NCBI RefSeq assembly: GCF_012349115.1
Contig: NZ_PQIG01000071.1
Span: 1 to 64,000 of the forward strand
DNA: 64,000 bases
Source: Rhizobium ruizarguesonis
GTDB taxonomy: Bacteria; Pseudomonadota; Alphaproteobacteria; Rhizobiales; Rhizobiaceae
Direction: 5' to 3'
A program made the position numbers and the translations under genes. The notes beneath the pieces were generated by a model that was given only the letters and a program-made list of their open reading frames with translations, had not been told where the DNA came from and made no database searches. Below, one piece after another: positions 34,800 through 43,475 of this stretch; within the stretch, counting starts at the first letter, position 1, and the number at the start of each line of letters is the position of its first letter.

Positions 34800-35167
34800 T
34801 TCATAGGAACGAGGCGGCTCTGTAGATCGGGGCCATCGGGTTGCCCCGGATCATAGAAGACGCCGTTATCGGCGTCATAGAGGATGAAGTGGTCTCCTTC
34901 GACATGGACGACCGCGACGCCGCAAACATCGTCCCAGCTCTCTGCCTTGCGTAATCCGCCAGTCTGCCAGCCCAACGCGGTCAGGACGCCGCGCAGTTCC
35001 TTCCACGTTGTGTAATGATTGGTCTGAACGCCCCAATCGATCATGCCGGCAATCTGGTCGTAGGGTTTGCCCGTCAGCGTCTGCAAGACGAAAACGCCGC
35101 AGCCATCATCCCTTGGACATTGCGTAACAAAGTTGAAGCGGACCTTATCGGCTGCGGGTTGTGTCAA
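34763..35167 (-). CDS. C39-like/papain-like cysteine peptidase domain protein
   Basis: This 134-residue protein resembles the peptidase C39-like fold: DDGCGVFVLQTLTGK contains the probable catalytic Cys, and GDHFILYDADNG the His and an Asp. No signal peptide or transporter domain is present, so it would act in the cytoplasm or be inactive. No precursor-peptide gene is seen nearby. It could be a stand-alone bacteriocin-peptidase relative; confidence in function is low. Confidence 0.6.
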   Translation of the reverse strand: MTQPAADKVRFNFVTQCPRDDGCGVFVLQTLTGKPYDQIAGMIDWGVQTNHYTTWKELRGVLTALGWQTGGLRKAESWDDVCGVAVVHVEGDHFILYDADNGVFYDPGQPDGPDLQSRLVPMNYLPVQSPESGA

Positions 35168-35256
35168 TGTTCAGTTCCTGCGGTTAGGTTTCGGGCGGCG
35201 CGGCGTACTCCTTGAGAAAGACGCTACGCGCCCAGAGCCCCACTGTCGAAAAACAC

Positions 35257-35649
35257 CTAACTTACCAGCTCAGTCGTGTTCCCGATCGACAGCAGATGAG
35301 CCATCGCATCGGTAATTGCGTGGTTGTCGTAGGGTTTCGAGAAGGCCCTGCTTCCCGTGGGGAGATCGCTCTCTTCGAGGATTGCCGCGCCGGAGGCAAT
35401 GATCAGCCTGACGGGTGGCCACCGATCCCGGATGTAATGCGATACTTTGATGCCGTCCATCGTGCCGGGCATCTGAACGTCGGTGAAAACCAGATCGATG
35501 TCGTTTCGCGCCTCGAGGATGCGAATTGCCTCGTCCGCATCGCACGCCTCAAGCGCTTCGTAGCCCGCAGAGAGCACCAGATCGACGGCACTCATCCGAA
35601 TGATCATGCTGTCTTCGACGACCAGGACGACCGCTTTGCCATATTTCAT
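35257..35649 (-). CDS. Single-domain response regulator
   Basis: This 130-residue CheY-like receiver has an acidic pair at residues 12-13, phosphoacceptor Asp57 in VFTDVQMPG, Ser86 in IIASGA and Lys105 in FSKPY. All switch residues are present, and there is no output domain. It lies just downstream of an HWE-type kinase gene on the same strand and is the probable phosphorylation partner. Confidence 0.87.
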   Translation of the reverse strand: MKYGKAVVLVVEDSMIIRMSAVDLVLSAGYEALEACDADEAIRILEARNDIDLVFTDVQMPGTMDGIKVSHYIRDRWPPVRLIIASGAAILEESDLPTGSRAFSKPYDNHAITDAMAHLLSIGNTTELVS

Positions 35650-35723
35650 CGCTCACTCGGTCAATTTGGAGGTGTGAGCCGCGTGGGCTCCGATGGGATA
35701 GCGTTTCGCAAGCCATTCGGTTC

Positions 35724-36776
35724 CTAAGCGGCCGTAGAAAGGTCGGTTCGCAAACCGGCGCTTTCCCGGTGGTTGATTGTGACGGCGGCGCCGGGACCCG
35801 CATCGCTCAACTGAATGTCGCCATTCAGGCTCTTGGCGAGCGCCTCCACAATGCCGGTCCCCAGTCCGGCCTTTGGTGCATCGCGACCTGCAGGCATGCC
35901 GATGCCGTTGTCAGTAACGGACAGGGTCCAGTCCCTGCCGGATGAGTGATAGTAGATGACGATTGCGCCCGTTCGTTCATCGGGAAAGGCGTGTTTGAGG
36001 GCGTTGATCACAAGCTCGGTCACAACAAGCCCCAGGCGAACGGAAACATCCGCTGCCACGGCGCTATCGTCGACCGCCACCTGAATCGAAAGCCTGTCAG
36101 GGTCTGCGATCATCGACGCGCCGAGGCTTTGGCAAAGCTGAGTGAAATAGGTCCGGAGTTCAACCTTGCCGCCATGGGACGTAGAGAGTTGCCGTTGCAG
36201 GGCCGCAATCGACATGACCCGGTGATGGGCGTTGTGGAGATGCCCGCGCGCTTCCTCCGACTGGACCCGCCGGGCGCTCTGCATGAGAACGCTGGCAATG
36301 ATCTGGAGGCTGTTTGCGACCCTGTGCTGGACCTCCTGCAGCAGGATGGCATTATCGCGAACGAGATCATCTTTCAGCCGAGCCTCGGCGCGCGCATCGG
36401 TCACGTCGGTGATGGCCAGAAGCAGGCGAATATGATCGATGTCGCCGTCATCGAGCGTCCGTGCATTGACGACCAGGTGCCGTGTTTTCTGGTTTGGCCG
36501 TTGAAAGTCGATTTCGTAAGCCTCGATGGTGGCACTTCCCGAGGCGGTGGCCGTCAGCAGTGACGCAAGCTGGGGCATCGCCCATTCGCCGTTGCCAACG
36601 TCGCTGAGGCTCTGGCCGCAAACCGTCTTGGGGTCGATGTCGAAGGCCCGGCAGAAGGATGCGCTCGCCGCGATGATCTTCTGGTCGTCGGACAGGAAAA
36701 GCAGCGGTTCATTGGACGATACCACCACGGCAAGAGTGCTCGCCGCTTCGAAATGCGCTGTGGGAATCTTTTGCAT
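35724..36776 (-). CDS. Sensor histidine kinase, HWE/HisKA_2 type with PAS domain
   Basis: This 350-residue protein has a PAS-like domain at about residues 20-125 and a HisKA_2 dimerisation helix with the phosphoacceptor His151 in EVQHRVANSLQII. A Bergerat ATPase follows, with ELVINALKHAFP and DNGIGMP. There are no membrane segments, so it senses a cytoplasmic signal. The ATG at 36776 is preferred; the longer frame runs into the dispersed repeat. It heads an operon with the single-domain response regulator, as in alphaproteobacterial general-stress or light-response systems. Confidence 0.85.
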   Translation of the reverse strand: MQKIPTAHFEAASTLAVVVSSNEPLLFLSDDQKIIAASASFCRAFDIDPKTVCGQSLSDVGNGEWAMPQLASLLTATASGSATIEAYEIDFQRPNQKTRHLVVNARTLDDGDIDHIRLLLAITDVTDARAEARLKDDLVRDNAILLQEVQHRVANSLQIIASVLMQSARRVQSEEARGHLHNAHHRVMSIAALQRQLSTSHGGKVELRTYFTQLCQSLGASMIADPDRLSIQVAVDDSAVAADVSVRLGLVVTELVINALKHAFPDERTGAIVIYYHSSGRDWTLSVTDNGIGMPAGRDAPKAGLGTGIVEALAKSLNGDIQLSDAGPGAAVTINHRESAGLRTDLSTAA

Positions 36777-36950
36777 GGAGAGGCCCTCATGGGCCGGAGA
36801 CTCACGGAGCAAGTCATCACTCGGCAACAATGCCAACCGGCCAGAAGGCTCAGCCCGACAAGGGACCCTAACACGCCTGACGCGCAATCTCTTCATGCTA
36901 AATATCGCGGCTATACCGTGCGATGAGCCGATGCCGAATGCATGCCCGCC

Positions 36951-36991
36951 CAAAAGTGTGCAGCGGTTTTGGGACAACGACATGCATCAAA
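36951..36991. repeat. Dispersed intergenic repeat, copy 2 (diverged)
   Basis: Contains caaaagtgtgcagcggtttt and acaacgacatgcat, a truncated and mutated version of the core seen at 4851-4932 and 43369-43475. It lies in the leader of the histidine kinase gene. The following bases to 37270 hold no recognised gene. Confidence 0.6.
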
Positions 36992-37270
36992 TAACAGACG
37001 TAAAGCCAATCGGCTGAATCCAATTCGATGTGACGCGCGACTGCAATTGGCCCGTTCCGGACGAGGACGGTCTTCCGCACTCGGCTTCGACCAGGAGGTT
37101 CGCAATCAAGGCGGAAAGCCGTTCGGCATCGCAAGTCGTGGACCTGGCTTGGTCGGCCGACAGTTCGCTAACTCCGTTAGTCCGCTTCGGCCAATCCTGG
37201 CCTTACGCTTGGCGCCTGTCGACCCGAAGTGGTCGTTACATCGTTTGCGCTTATGTCGACCATTGATGCG

Positions 37271-37546
37271 TTAGACCACGTCATCGGCAGAGATGTGCTT
37301 AACTTCGGTAATTCTCACCAGCGGGATCTCTGCGCGTTCGTTTGCCTCCATCACATCTTGTTCCGACGAAGCGTCGAATAGACAGAATGATCGTTCCTCG
37401 GACGGTACGAATGTCGAGCGAAGATAGCGCACAGGCTTGCCCTGGCTGGTCATCTCTGCGGTGACGTTCTTCGCGCGGGACGCCGCCGCACTGAGTTGAT
37501 CGGGAGTGATTCCCGGCAGGTGTCTTTCGACCATGTACTGTGGCAT
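37271..37546 (-). CDS. DUF4242-family small protein
   Basis: This 91-residue protein begins MPQYMVERHLPGITPDQLSA and contains YLRSTFVPSEERSFCLFDAS, the pattern of the DUF4242/SCO4226-type nickel-binding-like family (ferredoxin-like fold). AAGGAC lies before the ATG at 37546. It is divergent from a cyclase-TPR gene with about 80 bases between starts. In the family it binds Ni or acts as a sensor-like subunit; the role here is unknown. Confidence 0.8.
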   Translation of the reverse strand: MPQYMVERHLPGITPDQLSAAASRAKNVTAEMTSQGKPVRYLRSTFVPSEERSFCLFDASSEQDVMEANERAEIPLVRITEVKHISADDVV

Positions 37547-37626
37547 GATGGTTGTCCTTGGGTTGAGCGACGACAGCAAGCGTTTGAACATGGTGCACGA
37601 TCGCTTTGAACTTCCGGCCGTTGCGA

Positions 37627-39009
37627 ATGGACATCTACTTTGCCGCCGTATTCACAGACCTCGTCCGACACTCAGCGGTTTGGAACAGGGTTTCGCGCGA
37701 CACGATCACGAGCGCAATTGCGGAATATCGATACCTGTCTCAGACGCTTGCCAGCCAATACGGGCGACGGCACGAGAACTTTACAGGCGACGGGCATCTT
37801 TATCTATTCGAATCTGCTGATGTAGCCGTCCATTTCTCGTTGAAGCTAATCGCCTATTGGAAGCAACGGCGACGTCACTTGACATCCGACCAGGCGCACG
37901 ACCTTCCAATCCGGGTGGGTTGTCACTTCGGTGAGTGCTCCCGAATGCACGATGACGACGCCTGGATCGGTCGTGCCTTAAACATCGCGAAGCGAGTGGA
38001 AACATGTGCCGAGCCCGATACCCTCTTCGTCACGCAGACCGTACTCGATCTCATCGATCTGCCGGTCTATCTCTTCCACGAGGTTGACGTCTTCGAGCTC
38101 AAAGGCGACTACCTACCGAGGCGGCATCTCTATCGGGTCGTATCAGTGAACCACAGGGCACTTGCTGCACGGTCCGAAGAGCGGATGACGGCCGAGGACT
38201 GGTTCTTAAAAGGGGCCGGGATCGCCGGCACGGATGCGCGGGAGCTGGCAGAGGAACTGCTTTGCTACGAAAAAGCATTGGAGCTCCGTGCCGACTATCC
38301 GGAAGCGCACAACAACTTCGGTGTGATCTTGAAAGCCGCTGGTGACAGTACCGCCGCCGAAGCCCGCTACCTGGATGCCGTTCGCCTCTGGCCGCAATAT
38401 CCGGAAGCTCACTACAACTTGGCGATACTTCTCGAGGAAACCGACCGCCCTGATGAAGCTGCAGCACAATATCGGCAGGCTCTGAAGTGCCGACCAGACT
38501 ACGTGGACGCCCTTCTGCGTCTCGCTGGTCTTTTCGACAAATGGGGGGATCGGTTCGAAGCGCATCGTCACTTCCAAGAGGCGCTGCGACTTCGACCGGG
38601 CTTTGCCGAAGCCCACAACAATTTCGGAGTCTTCCTCGAGAAACACGGCGATGCGGAAGAGGCTGAATCGCAGTACAGACAGGCGCTGCAGGTCAGGTCG
38701 GATTACGCTGAGGCTCACTACAACTATGCGATGCTTCTCGAAGGGCGAGACGTGGAGGCGGCAGAATCACACTATCGCGCAGCACTGAGGTCGGCGCCGG
38801 AATACGCGGAAGCCCACAATAATCTGGCGGTGCTTCTTCACGAGAAAGGCGCTTTGTCGGATGCAAAGTCACATTATCTCACCGCCATAAGATTGCGTCC
38901 TGTTGACCCGCAGACGTATCGGAATCTCTCCCTTCTGCTGGCAGCGATGGGCGAGGAAGAGCAGGCTGATCGATATGCGCAGAAAGCAAGCGAGCTCTCT
39001 TCAGGTTGA
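37627..39009 (+). CDS. Class III nucleotidyl cyclase with C-terminal TPR repeats
   Basis: This protein of about 460 residues has an N-terminal class III cyclase domain (about 1-170). It has FTDLVRHS (first metal Asp), TGDGHLYLF (second metal Asp), IRVGCHFGEC and ALNIAKRVE (Asn and Arg of the transition-state pair). The catalytic residues therefore look intact. Six to seven tetratricopeptide repeats follow, each with AEAHNNFGV/AHYNLAILLE-type helices. A TTG at 37606 is an alternative start. cAMP or cGMP synthesis scaffolded by TPR partners is a reasonable inference. Confidence 0.83.
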   Translation: MDIYFAAVFTDLVRHSAVWNRVSRDTITSAIAEYRYLSQTLASQYGRRHENFTGDGHLYLFESADVAVHFSLKLIAYWKQRRRHLTSDQAHDLPIRVGCHFGECSRMHDDDAWIGRALNIAKRVETCAEPDTLFVTQTVLDLIDLPVYLFHEVDVFELKGDYLPRRHLYRVVSVNHRALAARSEERMTAEDWFLKGAGIAGTDARELAEELLCYEKALELRADYPEAHNNFGVILKAAGDSTAAEARYLDAVRLWPQYPEAHYNLAILLEETDRPDEAAAQYRQALKCRPDYVDALLRLAGLFDKWGDRFEAHRHFQEALRLRPGFAEAHNNFGVFLEKHGDAEEAESQYRQALQVRSDYAEAHYNYAMLLEGRDVEAAESHYRAALRSAPEYAEAHNNLAVLLHEKGALSDAKSHYLTAIRLRPVDPQTYRNLSLLLAAMGEEEQADRYAQKASELSSG

Positions 39010-39086
39010 ACTTATGCGGTGGCCGAGGGAGGCTACATCAAATCAATCATGGCAACCGGTTTGTCCGGTCGGGCGTTTTGCGCGCG

Positions 39087-39983
39087 TCAGAATACCTGTG
39101 GCGAGCGCAGGACGAGAAAATCGATGAAGGTGCGGACTTTGGCGGAAAGGTATTTCCGGCTCGGGTAAACGGCATGGAGCGTGTTGCTGATGCCGAGCGT
39201 CTCCGGGAACACCACTTCGAGCCGGCCTGCTTTCAAATCCTCCTCCACCAGCCATTCCGGCAGGAAGACCAGGCCCATTCCCCGCAAGGCCGCCAGGTGC
39301 AGCAGCGTCTCGTTGCTACTTAGCAGCACATTGCGGAAGGTGACCTTATGCCGGTCGTTGTGACCACCCAAGAGAAGGCTTTCGCTGATATTGATGCCAT
39401 TATAGCGAAGCAGCGCGTGGCCGTTCAGCTCGGCGATGCTCTGGGGTCGCCCGGAGCGCCTGAGATAATCCGGCGATGCCATCAGGCGGAACTCTATCGT
39501 TGCCAAGGGGCGCGCGACGAGGCCCGGATCGAGCCGTTCGGACGACATGGCCCGCAGGGCAAGGTCAAAGCCCTCATCGACCAGATTGGTGATCCGGCCG
39601 CTCAGATCCATATCCAGGCTGACATCCGGATAACGCTGGTTGTATTCGGCCAGAATATCGACAAAGCCTGAACTGGCTGCCCACACCGGAGCACTGAATT
39701 TGAGCGTTCCGCGCGGCGCAACCGTGACATTGCCGATCGACGCTTCCAGTTCGTCGAGCCCTTCGAGCATCTGCCGTGTCTGGTTGAAATAAAGCGCGCC
39801 GGGTTCGGTAAGGGTGACACTCCGGCTGGTCCGGTTCAGCAGCCGGCTTCCCAGGCGCGTCTCCAGATGCATCACATGTTTGCTCACCATCGCCGGCGAC
39901 AGGTTCAAACGGCGTGCCGCCGCGGTGAAGCTCTTGAGCTCGGCAACCAGGCAAAACACCCGCAGGCTGATCATCGTGTCCAT
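39087..39983 (-). CDS. LysR-family transcriptional regulator
   Basis: This protein of about 298 residues has a winged HTH (FTAAARRLNLSPAMVSKHVMHL) and a binding domain beginning GTLKFSAPVWAASSGFVDIL, as in the CrgA-like branch. The ATG at 39983 gives a normal LysR length, whereas the full frame adds 56 unusual residues. It is divergent from a four-gene unit that starts with an extradiol dioxygenase, the likely target. Confidence 0.87.
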   Translation of the reverse strand: MDTMISLRVFCLVAELKSFTAAARRLNLSPAMVSKHVMHLETRLGSRLLNRTSRSVTLTEPGALYFNQTRQMLEGLDELEASIGNVTVAPRGTLKFSAPVWAASSGFVDILAEYNQRYPDVSLDMDLSGRITNLVDEGFDLALRAMSSERLDPGLVARPLATIEFRLMASPDYLRRSGRPQSIAELNGHALLRYNGINISESLLLGGHNDRHKVTFRNVLLSSNETLLHLAALRGMGLVFLPEWLVEEDLKAGRLEVVFPETLGISNTLHAVYPSRKYLSAKVRTFIDFLVLRSPQVF

Positions 39984-40128
39984 GATCATCAACCTAGAGG
40001 AAATGATGCATGTTCGCAAAGCCAATTGATCAATCCAGGGAAAATCAAGACAGTCTGTGACACGGCTGGCGGACTGAGGCGATCGATCCTGTCCAGACGC
40101 AGCGGCGGTGCCGAAAAGGAATGGCGAC

Positions 40129-40977
40129 GTGAGGACATCAAGACTGCCCACCTATTTCCTCAGCCATGGCGGCGGCCCCTGGCCCTATATGACCGGTGGC
40201 TTTCGCAGCAATTTCGACAAGCTCGAGCAATCCCTGATCGAGATGCGGGCCGAACTTCAGGATCTGCCCAAGGCGGTGCTGGTCGTTTCGGGCCACTGGG
40301 AGGAGAGGGGCTTTGCCGTCTCTTCGGGCAGCAACCCGGGCATGGTCTACGACTACAGCGGCTTCCCCGACTATCTCTATCAGATCAAATATGGCGCGCC
40401 GGGCTCCCCCGAGCTGGCGCGTCAAGTGCAGGATCTGCTGCACTCCGCCGGCATCGACGCCAGGCCCGACCCCACCCGCGGCTTCGATCACGGCACCTTC
40501 AGCCTGATGAAGCCGCTCTATCCGAACGAGGACATCCCCGTGGTCCAGCTCTCGCTGGATGCCGGCTACGATCCGGCGCTGCATCTCAAGGTCGGTCGGG
40601 CGCTCGCGTCGCTGCGTGACGAAGGCGTGCTGATCATCGGCAGCGGCCTCAGCTACCACAACCTGTCGGCGATACAGGGCACGGCCGGACACGGCCCGTC
40701 CCGTCTTTTTGACGCCTGGCTGCAGGAGACGCTGATCCGCTCGCCGTTCGACCGGCGCACCGAACGGCTTGTCGCATGGGAGAAGGCGCCCGCCGCCCGC
40801 GCGGCGCATCCGCGTGAGGACCACCTGATCCCCTTGATGGTGGCGGTGGGGGCGGCCGAGGACGAGCCGGGCGCCGTCACCTATCACCAGAAAGACTTCG
40901 CCGGCGGCCTGACCGCATCGAGCTTCCGCTTCGGCGATGTTCCCTCCGCCCCTCAATCAAAAGGAGATGCGCAATGA
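40129..40977 (+). CDS. LigB/DODA-type extradiol dioxygenase
   Basis: This 282-residue protein has SHGGGPWP near the N-terminus with a metal His, FDHGTFSLMKPLYP in the middle and SGLSYHNLS, the three zinc/iron ligand regions of the DODA-type aromatic ring-opening family (YgiD-like). A GTG at 40129 with AAAGGA eight bases upstream is preferred over the GTG at 40108. It overlaps the next gene by four bases. The substrate could be a catechol-type compound; in this family 4,5-extradiol cleavage is common but not universal. Confidence 0.85.
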   Translation: MRTSRLPTYFLSHGGGPWPYMTGGFRSNFDKLEQSLIEMRAELQDLPKAVLVVSGHWEERGFAVSSGSNPGMVYDYSGFPDYLYQIKYGAPGSPELARQVQDLLHSAGIDARPDPTRGFDHGTFSLMKPLYPNEDIPVVQLSLDAGYDPALHLKVGRALASLRDEGVLIIGSGLSYHNLSAIQGTAGHGPSRLFDAWLQETLIRSPFDRRTERLVAWEKAPAARAAHPREDHLIPLMVAVGAAEDEPGAVTYHQKDFAGGLTASSFRFGDVPSAPQSKGDAQ

Positions 40978-41354
40978 CCAGCGCAACGTTCAAGCCGATC
41001 GTCTATCTCAAGGAAAACTGCCCCTTCTGCCTCAAGGTTCGCCTGTTTCTTCTGGAATCGGGACTGGCCCCGGACGTCGAAACCCGCGACTTCGTTTCCG
41101 ACAGCGAGCACGAGAAGAAGATCCGCGCCGAGCTTCAGCCGCATCTCGACAAGGTGAGCTTTCCCGCCGCGCAGCTTGAGCCCGGCCGATACGTCACCGA
41201 ATCCGACGACATCGTTGCGTTCTTTGCAGCCAAGGCAGGCCGCGATCCGGCCGGCATGACCGTCTACCGGAACTATGTCGACGGCGTCTTCGCCATGTCG
41301 ATGAAGCTCTGGAAAGAAAACCAGGAACTGAAGAAGGCGGCATCCGTCGCCTGA
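40974..41354 (+). CDS. Glutaredoxin-like/GST N-terminal domain protein
   Basis: This 126-residue protein has a thioredoxin-fold start with YLKENCPFCLKVRLF, giving a CPFC motif at residues 16-19, then an added helix. The length equals a GST N-terminal domain with a short tail, so a glutathione-dependent reductase or isomerase role is possible. It starts inside the dioxygenase stop (ATGA) and is followed by a DoxX gene. Confidence 0.8.
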   Translation: MTSATFKPIVYLKENCPFCLKVRLFLLESGLAPDVETRDFVSDSEHEKKIRAELQPHLDKVSFPAAQLEPGRYVTESDDIVAFFAAKAGRDPAGMTVYRNYVDGVFAMSMKLWKENQELKKAASVA

Positions 41355-41386
41355 GCCCTCCCATCAACCCTCTTTGGAAAATCCCG

Positions 41387-41785
41387 ATGACCGATACCAG
41401 CAAATGGACGCCATATGTCCTCGCCATCCTGCGCATCATCACCGCGCTTCTCTTCCTCGAACACGCGACCATGAAATTCCTGCAATTTCCGGGTCCGATT
41501 CAGGGCGTGCCCTATCCGCTTCCCACCATCATGATCATTGCCGGCGCCATCGAGGTGATCACCTCGGCCCTGATGCTCGTCGGATTTCAAACGCGCATCG
41601 CCGCTTTCATCGCTTCGGGCGAAATGGCAGCCGCCTACTTCATGGGCCACATGCCCTATGGCTTCTGGCCGGCGCTGAACATGGGCGAAGTCGCCATCCT
41701 GTTCTGCTTCATCTTCCTCTACATCGCCTTTGCCGGTGGTGGCGCATGGACGCTCGACAGCGCGCGTCGTCCGGCCACGGCTTAA
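41387..41785 (+). CDS. DoxX-family membrane protein
   Basis: This 132-residue protein has four predicted membrane helices. LRIITALLFLEHATMKFLQF and AYFMGHMPYGFWPALNMGE are characteristic of the bacterial DoxX group. In other bacteria such proteins pair with oxidoreductases and act in thiol stress or quinone reduction. It is third in the dioxygenase/GST/DoxX/oxidoreductase unit. Confidence 0.85.
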   Translation: MTDTSKWTPYVLAILRIITALLFLEHATMKFLQFPGPIQGVPYPLPTIMIIAGAIEVITSALMLVGFQTRIAAFIASGEMAAAYFMGHMPYGFWPALNMGEVAILFCFIFLYIAFAGGGAWTLDSARRPATA

Positions 41786-41869
41786 GACGGCAGGAACCTG
41801 CCTATACCAGGCTGCCGGCCGGCGGCCTGGTCTCACGCCCAAACGCGACGACAGTTCTGGAGATCCACG

Positions 41870-42772
41870 ATGAAAGCGGCCCTTCTCAAATCCTACGGCG
41901 ATGTCGATCAGTTCGAAATCGGCGATATCCCGACGCCGAAGCCCGGACCGGGCGAGATCCTGATCAAGATCGAAGCCTCCGCCGTCAATCCTTTCGACCT
42001 CATTCTCCGCCAGGGTTTCATGGCCAAGTTCATCCCGCTGCCGCTGCCGGCCGTGATCGGCGGCGACGCGGCCGGCACCATCTTGGCACTCGGCGACGGC
42101 GTCACCGGCTTTGCGGTCGGTGACCGGGTCGTTGCCGATTTCGCGGCAAACGGCAAAGGCGCCCATGCCGAATATGGCGTGCTTCCCGCCACATCCGCTG
42201 CCAAGCTGCCGGCTGGCCTGAGCTTCGAAGACGGGGCGTCGCTGGTCAAGGCCGGGTTGACCGGACGCCAGGCCGTCGAGGCGCTTGATGTCAAGGCCGG
42301 CGACCGGGTTCTGGTCTCCGGCGGCCTCGGCACCGTCGGCCGTTCGGCCATCCAATATCTCAAGCAGATCGGCGCCAAGCCGGTGGCCGGCGTTCGTCCC
42401 GAGCGGCTGGGCGAAGGCCGGGAACTGGCCGGCGAAGCGCTCGACATCACGCTCCCCGCCGCAAGCCCGGACTTTGCCTATGCGATCAGCGCGGCCGGCC
42501 CGGTGGCCGGCAACCTCATCGGCAATGTCCGCGATGGCGGTACGGTCGCCAGCATCGTTCCGGTGCCGGAAGGCGCCAATGCCGGAGACCGCGTCACCAT
42601 CCATGAACTCTTCCACCGCACCGACGCGGCGACGCTCGACGCCGTGCTGGATGCTGCCGTGCGCGGCCTCCTGGTCATCCCGATTTCCCATACCTTCACC
42701 CTGGAGGAGATCGGTGCGGCGCAGAATGCGGTCGCAGCCGGAGCCCGGGGCAAGGTCGTGCTCAAGCATTGA
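41870..42772 (+). CDS. NADPH-dependent quinone/enone reductase (MDR superfamily)
   Basis: This 300-residue zinc-independent medium-chain reductase has ILIKIEASAVNPFDL, GGDAAGTILALG, VLVSGGLGTVGRSAIQY with a Rossmann loop, and an HTFTLEEIGAAQNAV tail. This is typical of QOR-like enzymes. It is the last gene of the LysR-divergent unit, 84 bases after the DoxX gene, and could reduce quinones formed by the dioxygenase step (inference). Confidence 0.87.
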   Translation: MKAALLKSYGDVDQFEIGDIPTPKPGPGEILIKIEASAVNPFDLILRQGFMAKFIPLPLPAVIGGDAAGTILALGDGVTGFAVGDRVVADFAANGKGAHAEYGVLPATSAAKLPAGLSFEDGASLVKAGLTGRQAVEALDVKAGDRVLVSGGLGTVGRSAIQYLKQIGAKPVAGVRPERLGEGRELAGEALDITLPAASPDFAYAISAAGPVAGNLIGNVRDGGTVASIVPVPEGANAGDRVTIHELFHRTDAATLDAVLDAAVRGLLVIPISHTFTLEEIGAAQNAVAAGARGKVVLKH

Positions 42773-42789
42773 GGGTTGAAGACAGGGCC

Positions 42790-42828
42790 GGAGCGGGGTG
42801 CAGATCTCTTGATCCTGCACCACGCTCC
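42790..42828 (+). terminator. Hairpin after the reductase gene
   Basis: The arms ggagcggggtgcag and ctgcaccacgctcc pair over 14 bases with one mismatch around an 11-base loop, starting about 18 bases after the stop. There is no T-run. It is a probable end of the dioxygenase operon. Confidence 0.55.
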
Positions 42829-42951
42829 GGTGGTTGCACTGGAAGGACACTCACAGCAAAACACCCGTCTTGACTCTCTTGGTTATCAGAACATAATAAG
42901 AACATCGGCGCGGCGGCCGCCATCTGAAAACCGAAGATATGGAGAGCGGAT

Positions 42952-43350
42952 ATGCGTGAGCAGCCGATCGGCGAAGCCGTGGAAGATGAGGCGTGGCCTG
43001 CAAGTGATGTAATGTGGCCGCCGGAGAAGGAGATTGGGGTCTCCGAGGCGCATGCAAGCCTGGCCAAGGCCGTGGCGGGAAGTCGCGGCGTGCGATATTT
43101 CACGGCCTTCATCATCGACGTCCCCAGCGATGCCTATCTTGGCGACGTCCAGATGGCGATCGACGAGGCTGCCGGCGCGGCCTGCGGCATCCTGCTGACG
43201 ACGCATGTCACCGGCCGTGACGCCGCAACGGGCGAGCCGATTCTGACTCAGGAAGCCACGCGACCATTCAAGTTTCCCTGCAGCCAAGGCGTCGCGAAAG
43301 CCATAGCGAGCTTCTGCGACAAGCTCAAAATGGCGGGCATCTTCCCTTGA
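42952..43350 (+). CDS. Unrecognised protein of about 132 residues
   Basis: This soluble protein has an acidic N-terminus, then RYFTAFIIDVPSDAYLGDVQ and ACGILLTTHVTGRDA. The middle looks like an alternating beta-alpha domain, but I recognise no family. It is a single gene with repeat sequence downstream. GGAGAG precedes the ATG. It is intact, and its codon use is like that of its neighbours. Confidence 0.55.
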   Translation: MREQPIGEAVEDEAWPASDVMWPPEKEIGVSEAHASLAKAVAGSRGVRYFTAFIIDVPSDAYLGDVQMAIDEAAGAACGILLTTHVTGRDAATGEPILTQEATRPFKFPCSQGVAKAIASFCDKLKMAGIFP

Positions 43351-43368
43351 CGCCGCCATGCAGCGCTT

Positions 43369-43475
43369 CTAAAGCGCGTCGCAATCTTTCAGATTCGCTC
43401 CTTGCGCTTTAGGTCCTTGTTTTTACGCATGTCGTTATCGCAAAACCGCTGCACACTTTTGCGCGACTGCGTGAG
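43369..43475. repeat. Dispersed intergenic repeat, copy 3 (inverted)
   Basis: The reverse complement carries the same core as copy 1 (cgcaaaagtgtgcagcggtt and gataacgacatgcgtaaaaa). An extra cgaatctgaaagattgcgac block splits the terminal aaagcgc palindrome. It lies about 160 bases upstream of GFA copy 2, close to one boundary of the duplicated segment. Confidence 0.7.

Noticed and set aside
37018..37270. A gene on the + strand at 37030-37266
   Set aside because: The 78-codon frame has no recognisable motif or ribosome-binding site, and lies between a repeat and the end of the DUF4242 gene. It may be old debris.
41273..42850. A 525-codon open frame opposite the DoxX and reductase genes
   Set aside because: It lies antisense to two well-supported genes, has composition typical of a shadow frame, and shows no motif.
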